Assembly (NCBI GenBank): GCA_963765815.1 | Contig: CAVXXT010000008.1 | Coordinates: 558,001 to 622,000, forward strand | DNA: 64,000 bases | Source of the DNA: DATLNF01 sp963765815 | GTDB taxonomy: Bacteria; Actinomycetota; Actinomycetes; BP-191 | Direction: 5' to 3' | Shown here: positions 1 to 9,060 of the stretch, one piece after another | How positions within the stretch are numbered: the stretch's first letter is position 1 | How the letters are laid out: each line of letters starts with the position of its first letter | The notes under the pieces: model-generated | What the model was told of the DNA's origin: nothing | What the model saw: only the letters and a program-made list of their open reading frames with translations | Databases searched by the model: none | Program-made: the position numbers and the translations under genes

Positions 1-834
1 GCGGTGATCGAGTCCCTCAAGCTACGGATCGACGCTCTCGTCGCCGCCGGACACCGGCCCGGCCTGGGCACGATCCTCGTCGGCGACGACTCGGCCAGCG
101 CCGGCTACATCCGGGTGAAGCAGGAGCGCGCGACCGACCTGGGCTTCACGTCACCGCATATCCACCTCGGCCCGGACGCGACGCAGTCCGACGTCATCGC
201 CGCGATCCGCGACATGAACGACCACAAGAGCGTCGACGCGCTGCTCGTCCAGCACCCGACCCCGCCGCAGATCGACTTCGACGCGGCGCTGCTCGAGATG
301 GACCCGGACAAGGATGTCGACGGGCTGCACCCGGTCAACATGGGCCGGCTCGCGCTCGGCATGCCCGGCCCGGTGCCGTGCACCCCCGCCGGCATCGAGG
401 CGCTGCTCGCGCACTACGAGATCCCGGTCGCCGGCCGCGAGGTGTGCATCCTCGGCCGCGGTACGACGCTCGGCCGCCCGCTCGCGCTCCTGCTCACCCA
501 GAAGCGCCCGACCGCCAACGCCGCGGTGACCGTCGTGCACACCGGCGTCCCGAACTGGGCCGACTACACGCGCCGCGCCGAGATCGTCATCGCGGCGGCC
601 GGCGTACCGGGGATCCTGCAGCCCGAGCACATCACGCCGGGCGCGGTCGTGGTCGGCGGGGGAGTGCGCTACGAGGGCCGAAAGCTGCTCCCGGACGTCG
701 ACGAGCGCTGCGAGGAGGTCGCCGGCGCGATCACACCGCGGGTCGGCGGCGTCGGCCCGACGACGGTGGCGATGCTGCTGAAGAACTGCGTCGAGGCAGC
801 GGAGCGGAATGCTGGAGTCTCGGCGCCGGTCTAG
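1..834 (+). CDS. folD: Bifunctional methylenetetrahydrofolate dehydrogenase/cyclohydrolase FolD, 5' end cut by window
   Basis: FolD oxidises 5,10-methylene-THF to 5,10-methenyl-THF with NADP and hydrolyses this to 10-formyl-THF in the cytosolic one-carbon pathway. The reading frame is open from base 1. The visible 277 codons begin inside the N-terminal catalytic domain, so about 10-20 residues, including the true start, lie outside the window. Seen: the PGLGTILVGDD block, the Tyr...Lys catalytic pair in GYIRVKQ, the substrate loop DVDGLHPVNMGRL, the PCTPAGIEALL segment, a Rossmann nucleotide loop ILGRGTTLGRP and the C-terminal PRVGGVGPTTVAML motif. The GRGTTLGRP loop is the form usual in actinobacteria. 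The gene converges on the FHA regulator, with a long palindrome between them. Confidence 0.95.
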   Translation, partial: AVIESLKLRIDALVAAGHRPGLGTILVGDDSASAGYIRVKQERATDLGFTSPHIHLGPDATQSDVIAAIRDMNDHKSVDALLVQHPTPPQIDFDAALLEMDPDKDVDGLHPVNMGRLALGMPGPVPCTPAGIEALLAHYEIPVAGREVCILGRGTTLGRPLALLLTQKRPTANAAVTVVHTGVPNWADYTRRAEIVIAAAGVPGILQPEHITPGAVVVGGGVRYEGRKLLPDVDERCEEVAGAITPRVGGVGPTTVAMLLKNCVEAAERNAGVSAPV

Positions 835-977
835 AGAAGCGCGGCAGAACCGGTGGGCGCTCCGTTCACGCTGAGAAGCGCGTGACCGGACCGCCGACCG
901 GTTCCTGGGGTCGATCCGCGGAGGCGAGGCGAGTCGATCTGAACTCGGCGATTCCGCGTGGTCAGGCTGGAAGTCGC

Positions 978-1064
978 GCGCATTCAGCACCAAGAAGCAC
1001 GACGACAGCGGACTGCTCGTGCTCAGCGCAGGATCAACTCGGCGGCTCTTGGTGCTGGATGCGC
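978..1064. repeat. Long imperfect palindrome between convergent genes (probable terminator or intergenic repeat)
   Basis: The arms 978-995 and 1047-1064 are reverse complements over 18 positions with one G-U wobble (core CAGCACCAAGA / TCTTGGTGCTG). A second, inner hairpin pairs GCACGA near 997 with TCGTGC near 1017. No T-tract follows. It lies between folD (+) and the FHA gene (-), so it could terminate both. The rest of 835-1071 shows no gene. Confidence 0.6.
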
Positions 1065-1071
1065 GGCCGTC

Positions 1072-1809
1072 CTAGCCGATGCGGCGGACGGCCGGGGGAG
1101 TGCTGGCAGCCTGGCCGGCGGAGCGGGGGGCCGGTGGTGCGGGCGCGGCCACCGGGGGAGCGCCCGCGGGTGTCGCCGGGGCGTTGGTGTCGGCGGGGGT
1201 GTCCGGCAGCGGGCGGACGACGCCCGCGGCGATGACCTCGTTGGCCAGCTTGGCCCGGCGGTTGGTGCCCTCCGGGATCCGGAACTTCTGGTAGAGCCGC
1301 AGGAGGTGCTGCTTCACCGCGGCCTCGGTGACGACCAGCTCGTCGGCGATCTCCCGGGCCGACGCGGGCGCGACGAAGGCGTCCTGGCGCAGCGCGGGCC
1401 GGCACAGCGCGGTCAGCACCTCGATCTCGCGGCGGGTGAGGTCCGGTGCGGAGATCCGGCGCAGCTCCATCGTGTCCGGCGCGACCGTGCCCTCGGCGCC
1501 ACCCTCGAGGCCGCCCACGCGGCAGCGGGCCGTGCCGAAGGAGATGACGTCCCCGCTGTGCAAGGTACGGCGGCCCACCGGGCGGCCGTTGACCCGGGTG
1601 CCGTTGGACGACAGGCCCAGGTCCTCGACGTAGAGGAACGGCCCGCGGCGGACCAGCTCGGCGTGCAGGCGGGAGACGGTCGGGTCGTCGATGGACACGT
1701 CGACGCCGTCGCCGCGGCCCACGGTCGTGACCTCAGCCTGCAGCTCGAGGACGTCACCGCTGTCTTCGAGCCTGAGGAACGGTACGGCCACGGCCCTGCC
1801 TCCGATCAC
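1072..1809 (-). CDS. FHA-domain protein with C-terminal helix-turn-helix-like domain
   Basis: A 245-residue cytosolic regulator-like protein with a GTG start. An FHA phosphothreonine-binding domain fills roughly residues 25-95, with the hallmark GRG (VGRGDGVD), SRLH and SNGTRVNG motifs, so it should bind a phosphorylated partner of a Ser/Thr kinase. Residues about 115-195 look like a LuxR/winged-helix segment: LTRREIEVLTALCRP, then a helix pair ending KQHLLRLYQKF. The last 45 residues are Pro/Ala-rich and probably disordered. No kinase is nearby. It is divergent from the citrate synthase gene. The family is a common actinobacterial one whose targets are mostly unknown; DNA binding is inference. 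Confidence 0.8.
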   Translation of the reverse strand: MIGGRAVAVPFLRLEDSGDVLELQAEVTTVGRGDGVDVSIDDPTVSRLHAELVRRGPFLYVEDLGLSSNGTRVNGRPVGRRTLHSGDVISFGTARCRVGGLEGGAEGTVAPDTMELRRISAPDLTRREIEVLTALCRPALRQDAFVAPASAREIADELVVTEAAVKQHLLRLYQKFRIPEGTNRRAKLANEVIAAGVVRPLPDTPADTNAPATPAGAPPVAAPAPPAPRSAGQAASTPPAVRRIG

Positions 1810-1913
1810 GCGTCAACGTGCTGATCCTGGCGCTGCAGTCAGCACTCTCTCCCTTTCCGGTACCCACCGACCTCCAGGACGAACCGACTTTTCCGGTGAA
1901 CCGCCCACCGCAA

Positions 1914-1919
1914 TAGACT
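1914..1919 (+). promoter_or_regulatory. Candidate -10 element (TAGACT) for citrate synthase gene
   Basis: TAGACT fits the TANNNT actinobacterial sigma-70-type box. It lies 28 nt before the start codon, leaving a short leader that contains GGGAGGT as ribosome binding site. No good -35 hexamer is visible. Confidence 0.35.
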
Positions 1920-1947
1920 TCGCCGCGACTCGGGAGGTCACGTACCC

Positions 1948-3072
1948 ATGGACAAGCCGGCCAAGGGCCTGGCGGACGTCGTCGCGGCGTCGACCGCGCT
2001 GTCGGACATCGACGGGCGGGCCGGACGGCTCTTCTACCGCGGCTACGACATCCACGACCTGGCCGGGCGGATCACGTTCGAGGAGTGCATCCACCTCCTC
2101 CTCCGCGGCACCCTCCCCACCGCCGACCAGCTGGCCGGCCTCGAGGCCGAGCTGGCCGCCGCGCGGTCGCTGCCGGCCGCGGTGGACGACCTCGCCCGGA
2201 CGATCGGCACCAACGCCTCCCCGATGGAGGCGCTGCGCACGCTGCTGTCGGTCCTGAGCCTCGACGACCCGGACAAGGACAGCAACGACGCCGACGCCAA
2301 CCAGCGCAAGGCGGTCCGCCTGGTCGCCCGGATGCCGATGCTGGTCGCCCGCTTCCACCACGCGCGGTCCGGTACGCCGATGCCCGAGGCCGACCCGAGC
2401 CTGAGCATCGCCGGCAACTTCCTGCTCCAGATCACCGGCCGGAAGCCCGCGCCCGAGGCAGCCGCGGCGTTCGACGAGTGCCTCGTCCTGCACGCCGACC
2501 ACACGATGAACGCGTCGACGTTCGCCTGCCGGGTCTGCGCCGCGACGCTGTCCGACATGCACTCGGCGGTCGTCGCCGGCATCGGCACGCTGAAGGGCCC
2601 GCTGCACGGCGGGGCCAACGAGGCGGTCATGAAGTCGCTCGTCGAGATCGGCTCGCTCGAGGCCGTCGACGAGTTCGTCCGACGCGAGCTGGCCGCCGGC
2701 AAGAAGCTGATGGGCTTCGGCCACCGGGTCTACAAGACCGAGGACCCGCGCGCGACTCACCTCCGCAAGCTGTCCAAGACGATGGGCGAGCTGGCCGGCA
2801 ACACCACGTGGTACGAGATGTCGATGGCGATGGAGCAGATCGTCCTCGAGGTGAAGGGGCTCTACCCCAACGTCGACTTCTTCGCCGCCAGCGTCTACCA
2901 CTCGCTCGGCATCCCGACCGACCTCTTCACGCCGGTCTTCGCGATCTCGCGGATGGCCGGCTGGACCGCCCACGTCATCGAGCAGCACGCCGACAACCGG
3001 CTCATCCGCCCCGACAGCGAGTACATCGGCGAGCGCGACCAGAAGTGGGTCCCCATCGAGGACCGCGGTTAA
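1948..3072 (+). CDS. Citrate synthase / 2-methylcitrate synthase
   Basis: Condenses oxaloacetate with acetyl-CoA (or propionyl-CoA) in the cytosol. At 374 residues it has the short form typical of Gram-positive citrate synthase 2 / PrpC. The three catalytic positions are visible: His in LHADHTMNAS, His in GFGHRVYK and Asp in the NVDFFAASVY segment; the GPLHGGANE loop is also intact. The start ATG follows GGGAGGT. The ACT, DUF3017, mdh and icd genes follow on the same strand, which favours a TCA-cycle role. No prpB/prpD-like genes are seen here, but methylcitrate activity cannot be excluded because the short family is often bifunctional. Confidence 0.93.
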   Translation: MDKPAKGLADVVAASTALSDIDGRAGRLFYRGYDIHDLAGRITFEECIHLLLRGTLPTADQLAGLEAELAAARSLPAAVDDLARTIGTNASPMEALRTLLSVLSLDDPDKDSNDADANQRKAVRLVARMPMLVARFHHARSGTPMPEADPSLSIAGNFLLQITGRKPAPEAAAAFDECLVLHADHTMNASTFACRVCAATLSDMHSAVVAGIGTLKGPLHGGANEAVMKSLVEIGSLEAVDEFVRRELAAGKKLMGFGHRVYKTEDPRATHLRKLSKTMGELAGNTTWYEMSMAMEQIVLEVKGLYPNVDFFAASVYHSLGIPTDLFTPVFAISRMAGWTAHVIEQHADNRLIRPDSEYIGERDQKWVPIEDRG

Positions 3073-3079
3073 CGCCGCC

Positions 3080-3499
3080 GTGCCCGACTCCGCGTCGTCC
3101 GACCTCAGCCCGATCCTCGACCCCGCCCAGCTCGTCGTCGCGCGCTTCGCCGCGGGGTGGCGGCCCGAGTCGTCGATCGACGGCTTCTCGGTGGTCATCG
3201 ACGACGGCGCCGAGACGACGCTGGTCTGCGCCGAGGACCAGCTCCCGCCGTACGCCGATGTGGTGGTCGAGTCCGAGCCCGGCTGGCGCCGGATCACGTT
3301 CCCCGGGCCGCTGCCGTGGGAGCTGGTCGGCTTCCTCGCCGACGTCGCCGGGCGGCTCGCCGCGGTGCGCATCCCGCTGGCCGCGATGGCCGGCTTCAGC
3401 ACCGACCACGTGCTGGTCCGCGCGGCGCATGCCGAGCTGGCGATGACGGTGCTCCGCGGCGAGGACCCGCCGCCGGCTCGGCCCGGGCTCCCGTCATGA
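3080..3499 (+). CDS. ACT-domain protein (ACT_7-like)
   Basis: A 139-residue protein with a GTG start 7 nt after the citrate synthase stop. The C-terminal half, roughly residues 70-125, reads like the ACT_7 family: GWRRITFPGPLPWELVG, then a helix, then a strand ending FSTDHVLVRA. Such domains usually bind amino acids or related small ligands, but no ligand can be named here. It overlaps the next gene by 4 nt (ATGA), so the two are probably translationally coupled. Assignment rests on pattern recognition of the ACT segment only. Confidence 0.7.
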   Translation: MPDSASSDLSPILDPAQLVVARFAAGWRPESSIDGFSVVIDDGAETTLVCAEDQLPPYADVVVESEPGWRRITFPGPLPWELVGFLADVAGRLAAVRIPLAAMAGFSTDHVLVRAAHAELAMTVLRGEDPPPARPGLPS

Positions 3500-3771
3500 C
3501 GCAGCCGAGCCGGCTCGTCAACGAGGTGCCGGTCGTCGTCGTGTTCACCGTGGCCGCCGCCGGCCTGCTGGCGGTGACCCAGGGCTTCTGGCGACGCGGG
3601 CTGCTGGTCGTCGCCGGCGCGATGCTGCTCGCCGCAGTTCTGCGCCTCGCGCTGCCGACCCGTCGCGCCGGGCTGCTCGCCGTTCGCGGGAAGTTCGTCG
3701 ACGTCGTGGTCCTCGGTGCCTTCGGCAGCGCGATGCTGCTGCTGGCCGTGATCGTCCCCCCACCGCGCTGA
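3496..3771 (+). CDS. DUF3017 small integral membrane protein
   Basis: A 91-residue protein whose ATG overlaps the preceding stop (ATGA). It has three hydrophobic segments (about residues 9-26, 32-49 and 68-86) separated by short Arg-rich loops, the pattern of the actinobacterial DUF3017 family, which is commonly found between folD and mdh as it is here. The function is unknown. The position in a run of central-carbon genes looks conserved but does not itself indicate a role. Confidence 0.8.
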   Translation: MTQPSRLVNEVPVVVVFTVAAAGLLAVTQGFWRRGLLVVAGAMLLAAVLRLALPTRRAGLLAVRGKFVDVVVLGAFGSAMLLLAVIVPPPR

Positions 3772-3784
3772 CGCGATACCGCAC

Positions 3785-3790
3785 TAGGCT
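3785..3790 (+). promoter_or_regulatory. Candidate -10 element (TAGGCT) for mdh
   Basis: TAGGCT lies 34 nt before the mdh ATG, in the only gap of this gene run wide enough for a promoter. GAGAGGT serves as the ribosome binding site. No convincing -35 is visible. Confidence 0.3.
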
Positions 3791-3824
3791 CGCCGCCAGT
3801 CCAACCCCGAGAGGTCACCTGCCC

Positions 3825-4811
<987 letters not shown>

Positions 4812-4843
4812 TCCGCAGCACAACTTCTAGGAGCCCACTCCCC

Positions 4844-6058
4844 ATGGCGAAGATCAAGGTCGCGAACCCGGTCGTCGAGCTCGACGGCGACGAGATGACC
4901 CGCATCATCTGGTCCTTCATCAAGGAGCAGCTGATCGTCCCCTACCTCGACGTCGACCTGCTCTACTACGACCTCGGCATCGAGAGCCGCGACGCGACCG
5001 ACGACCAGATCACCATCGACGCCGCCAACGCGATCAAGCAGCACGGCGTCGGCGTGAAGTGCGCGACCATCACGCCGGACGAGGCGCGGGTCACCGAGTT
5101 CGGCCTGAAGAAGATGTGGAAGTCGCCCAACGGGACGATCCGCAACATCCTCGGCGGCGTCATCTTCCGCGAGCCGATCGTCATCTCGAACATCCCGCGC
5201 CTGGTGCCCGGCTGGACCAAGCCGATCGTCATCGGCCGTCACGCGTTCGGCGACCAGTACCGCGCGACCGACGTCGTCATCCCGGGCGAGGGCTCGCTCA
5301 CGCTGACCTTCACGCCGAAGGACGGCGGCGCGCCGATGGAGCTCAACGTCTTCGACTTCCCCGGCGGCGGCATCGCGATGGCGATGTACAACCTCGACGA
5401 CTCGATCCGCGACTTCGCTCGCGCCTCGATGCGCTACGGCCTCGACCGCAGCATGCCGGTCTACCTCTCCACCAAGAACACGATCCTCAAGGCGTACGAC
5501 GGCCGCTTCAAGGACCTCTTCGCCGAGGTGTTCGAGAGCGAGTTCAAGGCCGAGTTCGAGGCGGCCGGCCTCACCTACGAGCACCGGCTGATCGACGACA
5601 TGGTCGCCGCCGCGCTGAAGTGGGAGGGCGGCTACGTCTGGGCCTGCAAGAACTACGACGGCGACGTGCAGTCCGACACCGTCGCGCAGGGCTTCGGCTC
5701 GCTCGGCCTGATGACCAGCGTGCTGATGACGCCGGACGGCAAGACCGTCGAGGCCGAGGCGGCGCACGGCACGGTCACCCGGCACTTCCGCCAGCACCAG
5801 CAGGGCAAGCCGACGTCGACCAACCCGATCGCGTCGATCTTCGCCTGGACCCAGGGCCTGTCCTACCGCGGCAAGATGGACGGCACGCCCGACGTCACCG
5901 CGTTCGCGCACGCGCTCGAGCAGGTCTGCGTCGAGACCGTCGAGAGCGGGAAGATGACGAAGGACCTGGCGATCCTCATCGGCCCGGATCAGCCGTACCA
6001 GACCACGCAGGACTTCCTCGCCAGCATCGACGAGAACCTGCAGAAGAAGATGGCCTAG
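4844..6058 (+). CDS. icd: NADP-dependent isocitrate dehydrogenase
   Basis: Oxidative decarboxylation of isocitrate to 2-oxoglutarate with NADP. At 404 residues it belongs to the eukaryote-like homodimeric subfamily. Key parts seen: N-terminal VVELDGDEMTRIIW, the substrate loop SPNGTIRNILGG, FREPIVI, the metal-binding region near LIDDMVAAAL and the NADP-binding AAHGTVTRHFR. The ATG follows CTAGGAG. The frame stays open upstream into mdh, but homology begins at this ATG. It probably shares transcripts with mdh. Confidence 0.97.
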   Translation: MAKIKVANPVVELDGDEMTRIIWSFIKEQLIVPYLDVDLLYYDLGIESRDATDDQITIDAANAIKQHGVGVKCATITPDEARVTEFGLKKMWKSPNGTIRNILGGVIFREPIVISNIPRLVPGWTKPIVIGRHAFGDQYRATDVVIPGEGSLTLTFTPKDGGAPMELNVFDFPGGGIAMAMYNLDDSIRDFARASMRYGLDRSMPVYLSTKNTILKAYDGRFKDLFAEVFESEFKAEFEAAGLTYEHRLIDDMVAAALKWEGGYVWACKNYDGDVQSDTVAQGFGSLGLMTSVLMTPDGKTVEAEAAHGTVTRHFRQHQQGKPTSTNPIASIFAWTQGLSYRGKMDGTPDVTAFAHALEQVCVETVESGKMTKDLAILIGPDQPYQTTQDFLASIDENLQKKMA

Positions 6059-6096
6059 CTGACGGTGGACGTGCCCCCTAGTACCAAGCCCCGCGG

Positions 6097-7404
6097 ATGA
6101 CCGACATCCTGGTCAGCTCGGGGATCATCGTCGCGCTGATCCTCTTCGGTGCGCTGTTCGTCGCGAGCGAGATCGCGCTCGTCTCGCTGCGGGAGAGCCA
6201 GCTCAAGGCCATCGGCACCCAGGGTCGCCGCGGCCGCCGGGTCGCCTCGCTCAGCTCGACGCCCAACCGGTTCCTCGCCACGGTGCAGCTCGTCGTGACC
6301 GCCGCCGGATTCCTCTCGGCAGCCTTCGGCGAGGCGCGGCTGTCCAGCCACCTCGTGCCGGTCCTCGAGGACGCCGGCCTCTCCGTCGGGCTCGCCGACG
6401 TCGTCTCGCTGATCATCATCACGCTGATCATCAGCTACTTCGCGATCACCGTCGGCGAGCTGGTGCCGAAGCGTCTGGCGCTGCAGCACCCGGAGTCGAC
6501 GGCACTCGCGCTCGCTCCCCTCGTCGACCGGGTCGCCAACGCGAGCCGGCCGATGATCTGGCTGCTGTCGAGGAGCACTGACGTGCTGGTCCGGCTCTTC
6601 GGCGGCGACCCCGGGGCGAGCCGCGAGGGGATCAGCGAGGAGGAGCTGCGCGGCCTGGTCGCGGCGCACGAGTCGCTGACCAAGGACGAGCGCAAGCTGA
6701 TCGACGAGGTCTTCGCCGCGGGGGAGCGGCAGCTCCGCGAGGTGATGATCCCGCGCACCGAGGTCGCGTTCCTCGAGGGTTCGATGACCGTCGCGAGGGC
6801 CTTGCGCGAGACGAAGAGCGCCGCGCACTCGCGCTACCCGGTCATCCGCGACTCAAGTGACGACGTCATCGGCTTCGTCCATGTGCGCGACCTGGTCGGC
6901 GCCAGCACCCGTCGTACGGTCAAGGTCGTCGACGTCGTGCGCGAGGTGAAGATGCTGCCGTCGACGAAGCGCGTCCTCCCGGCCATGTCGGAGATGCGTC
7001 GCGAGGGTCATCACCTCGCCGTCGTCGTCGACGAGTACGGCGGCACCGCGGGGATCGTCACCCTCGAGGACCTGATCGAGGAGGTCATCGGCGACATCCG
7101 CGACGAGTACGACGACGACGAGCAGACCGCCCGCACGCTCCGCGGCGGCGACCGGGAGGTCGACGGCCTGCTCAACCTCGACGAGTTCGCCGAGCAGATC
7201 GGCGACACGCTGCCGGACGGGCCCTACGAGACCGTCGCCGGCTTCGTGATGAACCGGCTCGGGCACGTCCCGTCCCTGGGCGACGCCGTCGAGCACGACG
7301 GGCTGCGGCTGAAGGTCAGCGCGCTGGACGGCCGCCGCGTCTCACGGGTCCGGGTGACTCGACTGCCGGCCGGCGGGGACGGCAGCGCGTCGGGGTCGGG
7401 CTGA
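6097..7404 (+). CDS. CNNM/CorC-type membrane protein (DUF21, CBS pair, CorC_HlyC)
   Basis: A 435-residue membrane protein of the hemolysin-C/CorC/CNNM family, linked in other organisms to magnesium or cobalt efflux and metal homeostasis. Order: DUF21 membrane domain with hydrophobic segments in residues 1-150, including GELVPKRLALQHPE; a CBS pair in about 205-330, including VMIPRTEV and VVVDEYGGTAGIVTLEDL; and a CorC_HlyC domain in about 345-425. All three domains are complete. The substrate is not determined by sequence. Confidence 0.88.
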   Translation: MTDILVSSGIIVALILFGALFVASEIALVSLRESQLKAIGTQGRRGRRVASLSSTPNRFLATVQLVVTAAGFLSAAFGEARLSSHLVPVLEDAGLSVGLADVVSLIIITLIISYFAITVGELVPKRLALQHPESTALALAPLVDRVANASRPMIWLLSRSTDVLVRLFGGDPGASREGISEEELRGLVAAHESLTKDERKLIDEVFAAGERQLREVMIPRTEVAFLEGSMTVARALRETKSAAHSRYPVIRDSSDDVIGFVHVRDLVGASTRRTVKVVDVVREVKMLPSTKRVLPAMSEMRREGHHLAVVVDEYGGTAGIVTLEDLIEEVIGDIRDEYDDDEQTARTLRGGDREVDGLLNLDEFAEQIGDTLPDGPYETVAGFVMNRLGHVPSLGDAVEHDGLRLKVSALDGRRVSRVRVTRLPAGGDGSASGSG

Positions 7405-7456
7405 GGTCGTCGGTGCTGAAGTTGGCCGGGCCCGCGCGGGTTGGTTGACTGACGCC

Positions 7457-8461
7457 ATGAAACCGCGCGTGCTGTCGGGCATCCAGCCGACCTCCGACTC
7501 GTTCCACCTGGGCAACTACATCGGCGCGGTCCGCAACTGGGTCGGCATGCAGGACGAGTTCGACGCGTTCTACTTCATCCCCGACCTGCACTCGATCACC
7601 ATGGGCCATGAGCCCGACGCGCTGCGGGCGCGGACTCTCGCCTCGGTCGCGCAGCTGCTCGCCGCGGGTCTGGACGCGAAGCGGTGCACCGTCTTCGTGC
7701 AGAGCCACATCCCGGAGCACGCCGAGCTGGCCTGGGTCCTCGGCTGCATCACCGGGTTCGGCGAGGCGAGCCGGATGACGCAGTTCAAGGACAAGTCGGC
7801 GAAGGGCGGCGCCGAGGCGACGACCGTGGGCCTGTTCAACTACCCGATCCTGCAGGCTGCCGACGTGCTCATCTACCACGCGGACAAGGTCCCGGTCGGT
7901 GAGGACCAGCGGCAGCACCTCGAGCTCACCCGCGACCTCGCCCAGCGGTTCAACACCCGCTTCGGCCAGACGTTCACCGTGCCGGAGCCGCACATCCTCA
8001 AGGCGACCGCGAAGATCCTCGACCTGCAGGACCCGACGTCGAAGATGAGCAAGAGCGCGTCGTCGCCGGCCGGGGTGATCTGGCTGCTGGAGGACCCGGC
8101 CTCGGTCCGCAAGAAGATCCGCAGCGCGGTCACCGACACCGGACGCGAGGTGCGGGCCGCGGACGACAAGCCGGGGATCACCAACCTGCTGACGATCGCG
8201 TCGGCGCTCACCGGCCGCAGCGTGACCAAGATCGAGGCGGACTACGCCGGCAAGGGCTACGGCGACTTCAAGGCCGACGTGGCGGAGGTCGTCGTCGAGC
8301 ACGTCACGCCGATCCGCGAGCGGTACGACGAGATCATGACGGACCGGGCCGGCCTCGACGCGGTGATCGCCGAAGGCGCCGCCCGCGCCGGTGCCGTGGC
8401 GCGCGACACGATGGCCGTCGTACGCGAGCGCATCGGGTTCCTGCCGCGACCGGACGCGTGA
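7457..8461 (+). CDS. trpS: Tryptophanyl-tRNA synthetase
   Basis: Charges tRNA-Trp. A class I synthetase of 334 residues, normal for bacterial TrpS. The HIGH-type signature is FHLGNYIGAV near the N terminus and the KMSKS loop is SKMSKSAS near residue 197. Also visible are SHIPEHAELAWVL and the active-site GEDQRQHLELTRDLA. A TTG four codons upstream is in frame, but the ATG matches the usual N terminus. The next gene starts 1 nt after the stop, suggesting coupled expression. Confidence 0.97.
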   Translation: MKPRVLSGIQPTSDSFHLGNYIGAVRNWVGMQDEFDAFYFIPDLHSITMGHEPDALRARTLASVAQLLAAGLDAKRCTVFVQSHIPEHAELAWVLGCITGFGEASRMTQFKDKSAKGGAEATTVGLFNYPILQAADVLIYHADKVPVGEDQRQHLELTRDLAQRFNTRFGQTFTVPEPHILKATAKILDLQDPTSKMSKSASSPAGVIWLLEDPASVRKKIRSAVTDTGREVRAADDKPGITNLLTIASALTGRSVTKIEADYAGKGYGDFKADVAEVVVEHVTPIRERYDEIMTDRAGLDAVIAEGAARAGAVARDTMAVVRERIGFLPRPDA

Positions 8462-8462
8462 C

Positions 8463-9032
8463 GTGCCCCGTCGCAACATCGGCGTCGCCATCGAGATCCC
8501 GCAGCCCTACGCGCAGATCCTGCAGGACTGGCGCAAGCGGCTCGGCGACCCGACCGCTGACCGGATCCCGCCGCACGTGACCCTGCTGCCGCCGACGATG
8601 CTGACCGAGGACGAGCTGACCGGCGTCGAGGAGCACCTGCGGTCGATCGCGCAGGACGAGCGCAGCTTCGAGATGCACCTGCGCGGCACCGGCACCTTCC
8701 GGCCGGTGTCGCCGGTCACCTTCGTGCAGGTCGCCGCCGGCATCTCCGACTGCGAGCGGCTCGAGCGGCGGGTGCGCAGCGGCCCGCTCGACCGCGAGGT
8801 TCGGTTCAACTACCACCCGCACGTCACCATCGCGCAGGACGTCGCCGACGAGCTGCTCGAGGAGGGCTTCCAGGCGCTGAAGGACTTCGACGCGCGGTTC
8901 CCGGTGTGGGGCTTCAGCCTCTTCGAGCACGGACCGGACCGCACGTGGCGGCCGCGCCTCGACTTCCCCTTCGGCCGCGAGCTGCCCGGCCCACCGGTCG
9001 GCCACCCCGCGCCCGCACCCGAGGAGTGGTAG
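8463..9032 (+). CDS. 2'-5' RNA ligase family (2H phosphoesterase) protein
   Basis: A 189-residue protein with a GTG start 1 nt after trpS. It has the two HxT motifs that define 2H phosphoesterases, PPHVTLLPP near residue 38 and YHPHVTIAQ near residue 119, about 80 residues apart as in the family. Family members act on 2',5' or cyclic phosphodiester bonds in RNA or nucleotides. The tight linkage to trpS hints at a tRNA-related role, but this is inference and the substrate is unknown. Confidence 0.82.
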   Translation: MPRRNIGVAIEIPQPYAQILQDWRKRLGDPTADRIPPHVTLLPPTMLTEDELTGVEEHLRSIAQDERSFEMHLRGTGTFRPVSPVTFVQVAAGISDCERLERRVRSGPLDREVRFNYHPHVTIAQDVADELLEEGFQALKDFDARFPVWGFSLFEHGPDRTWRPRLDFPFGRELPGPPVGHPAPAPEEW

Positions 9033-9060
9033 CCGTCACCGAGGCGGGTAGGGAGCCGGC

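Noticed and set aside
3080..3499. A phosphotransferase or nuclease assignment for the 139-residue gene after citrate synthase.
   Set aside because: No active-site motifs are present; an ACT-like domain explains the C-terminal half better.
7445..7456. TTG start for trpS, 4 codons upstream of the ATG.
   Set aside because: The family N terminus matches the ATG; the extra MTDA residues have no support.
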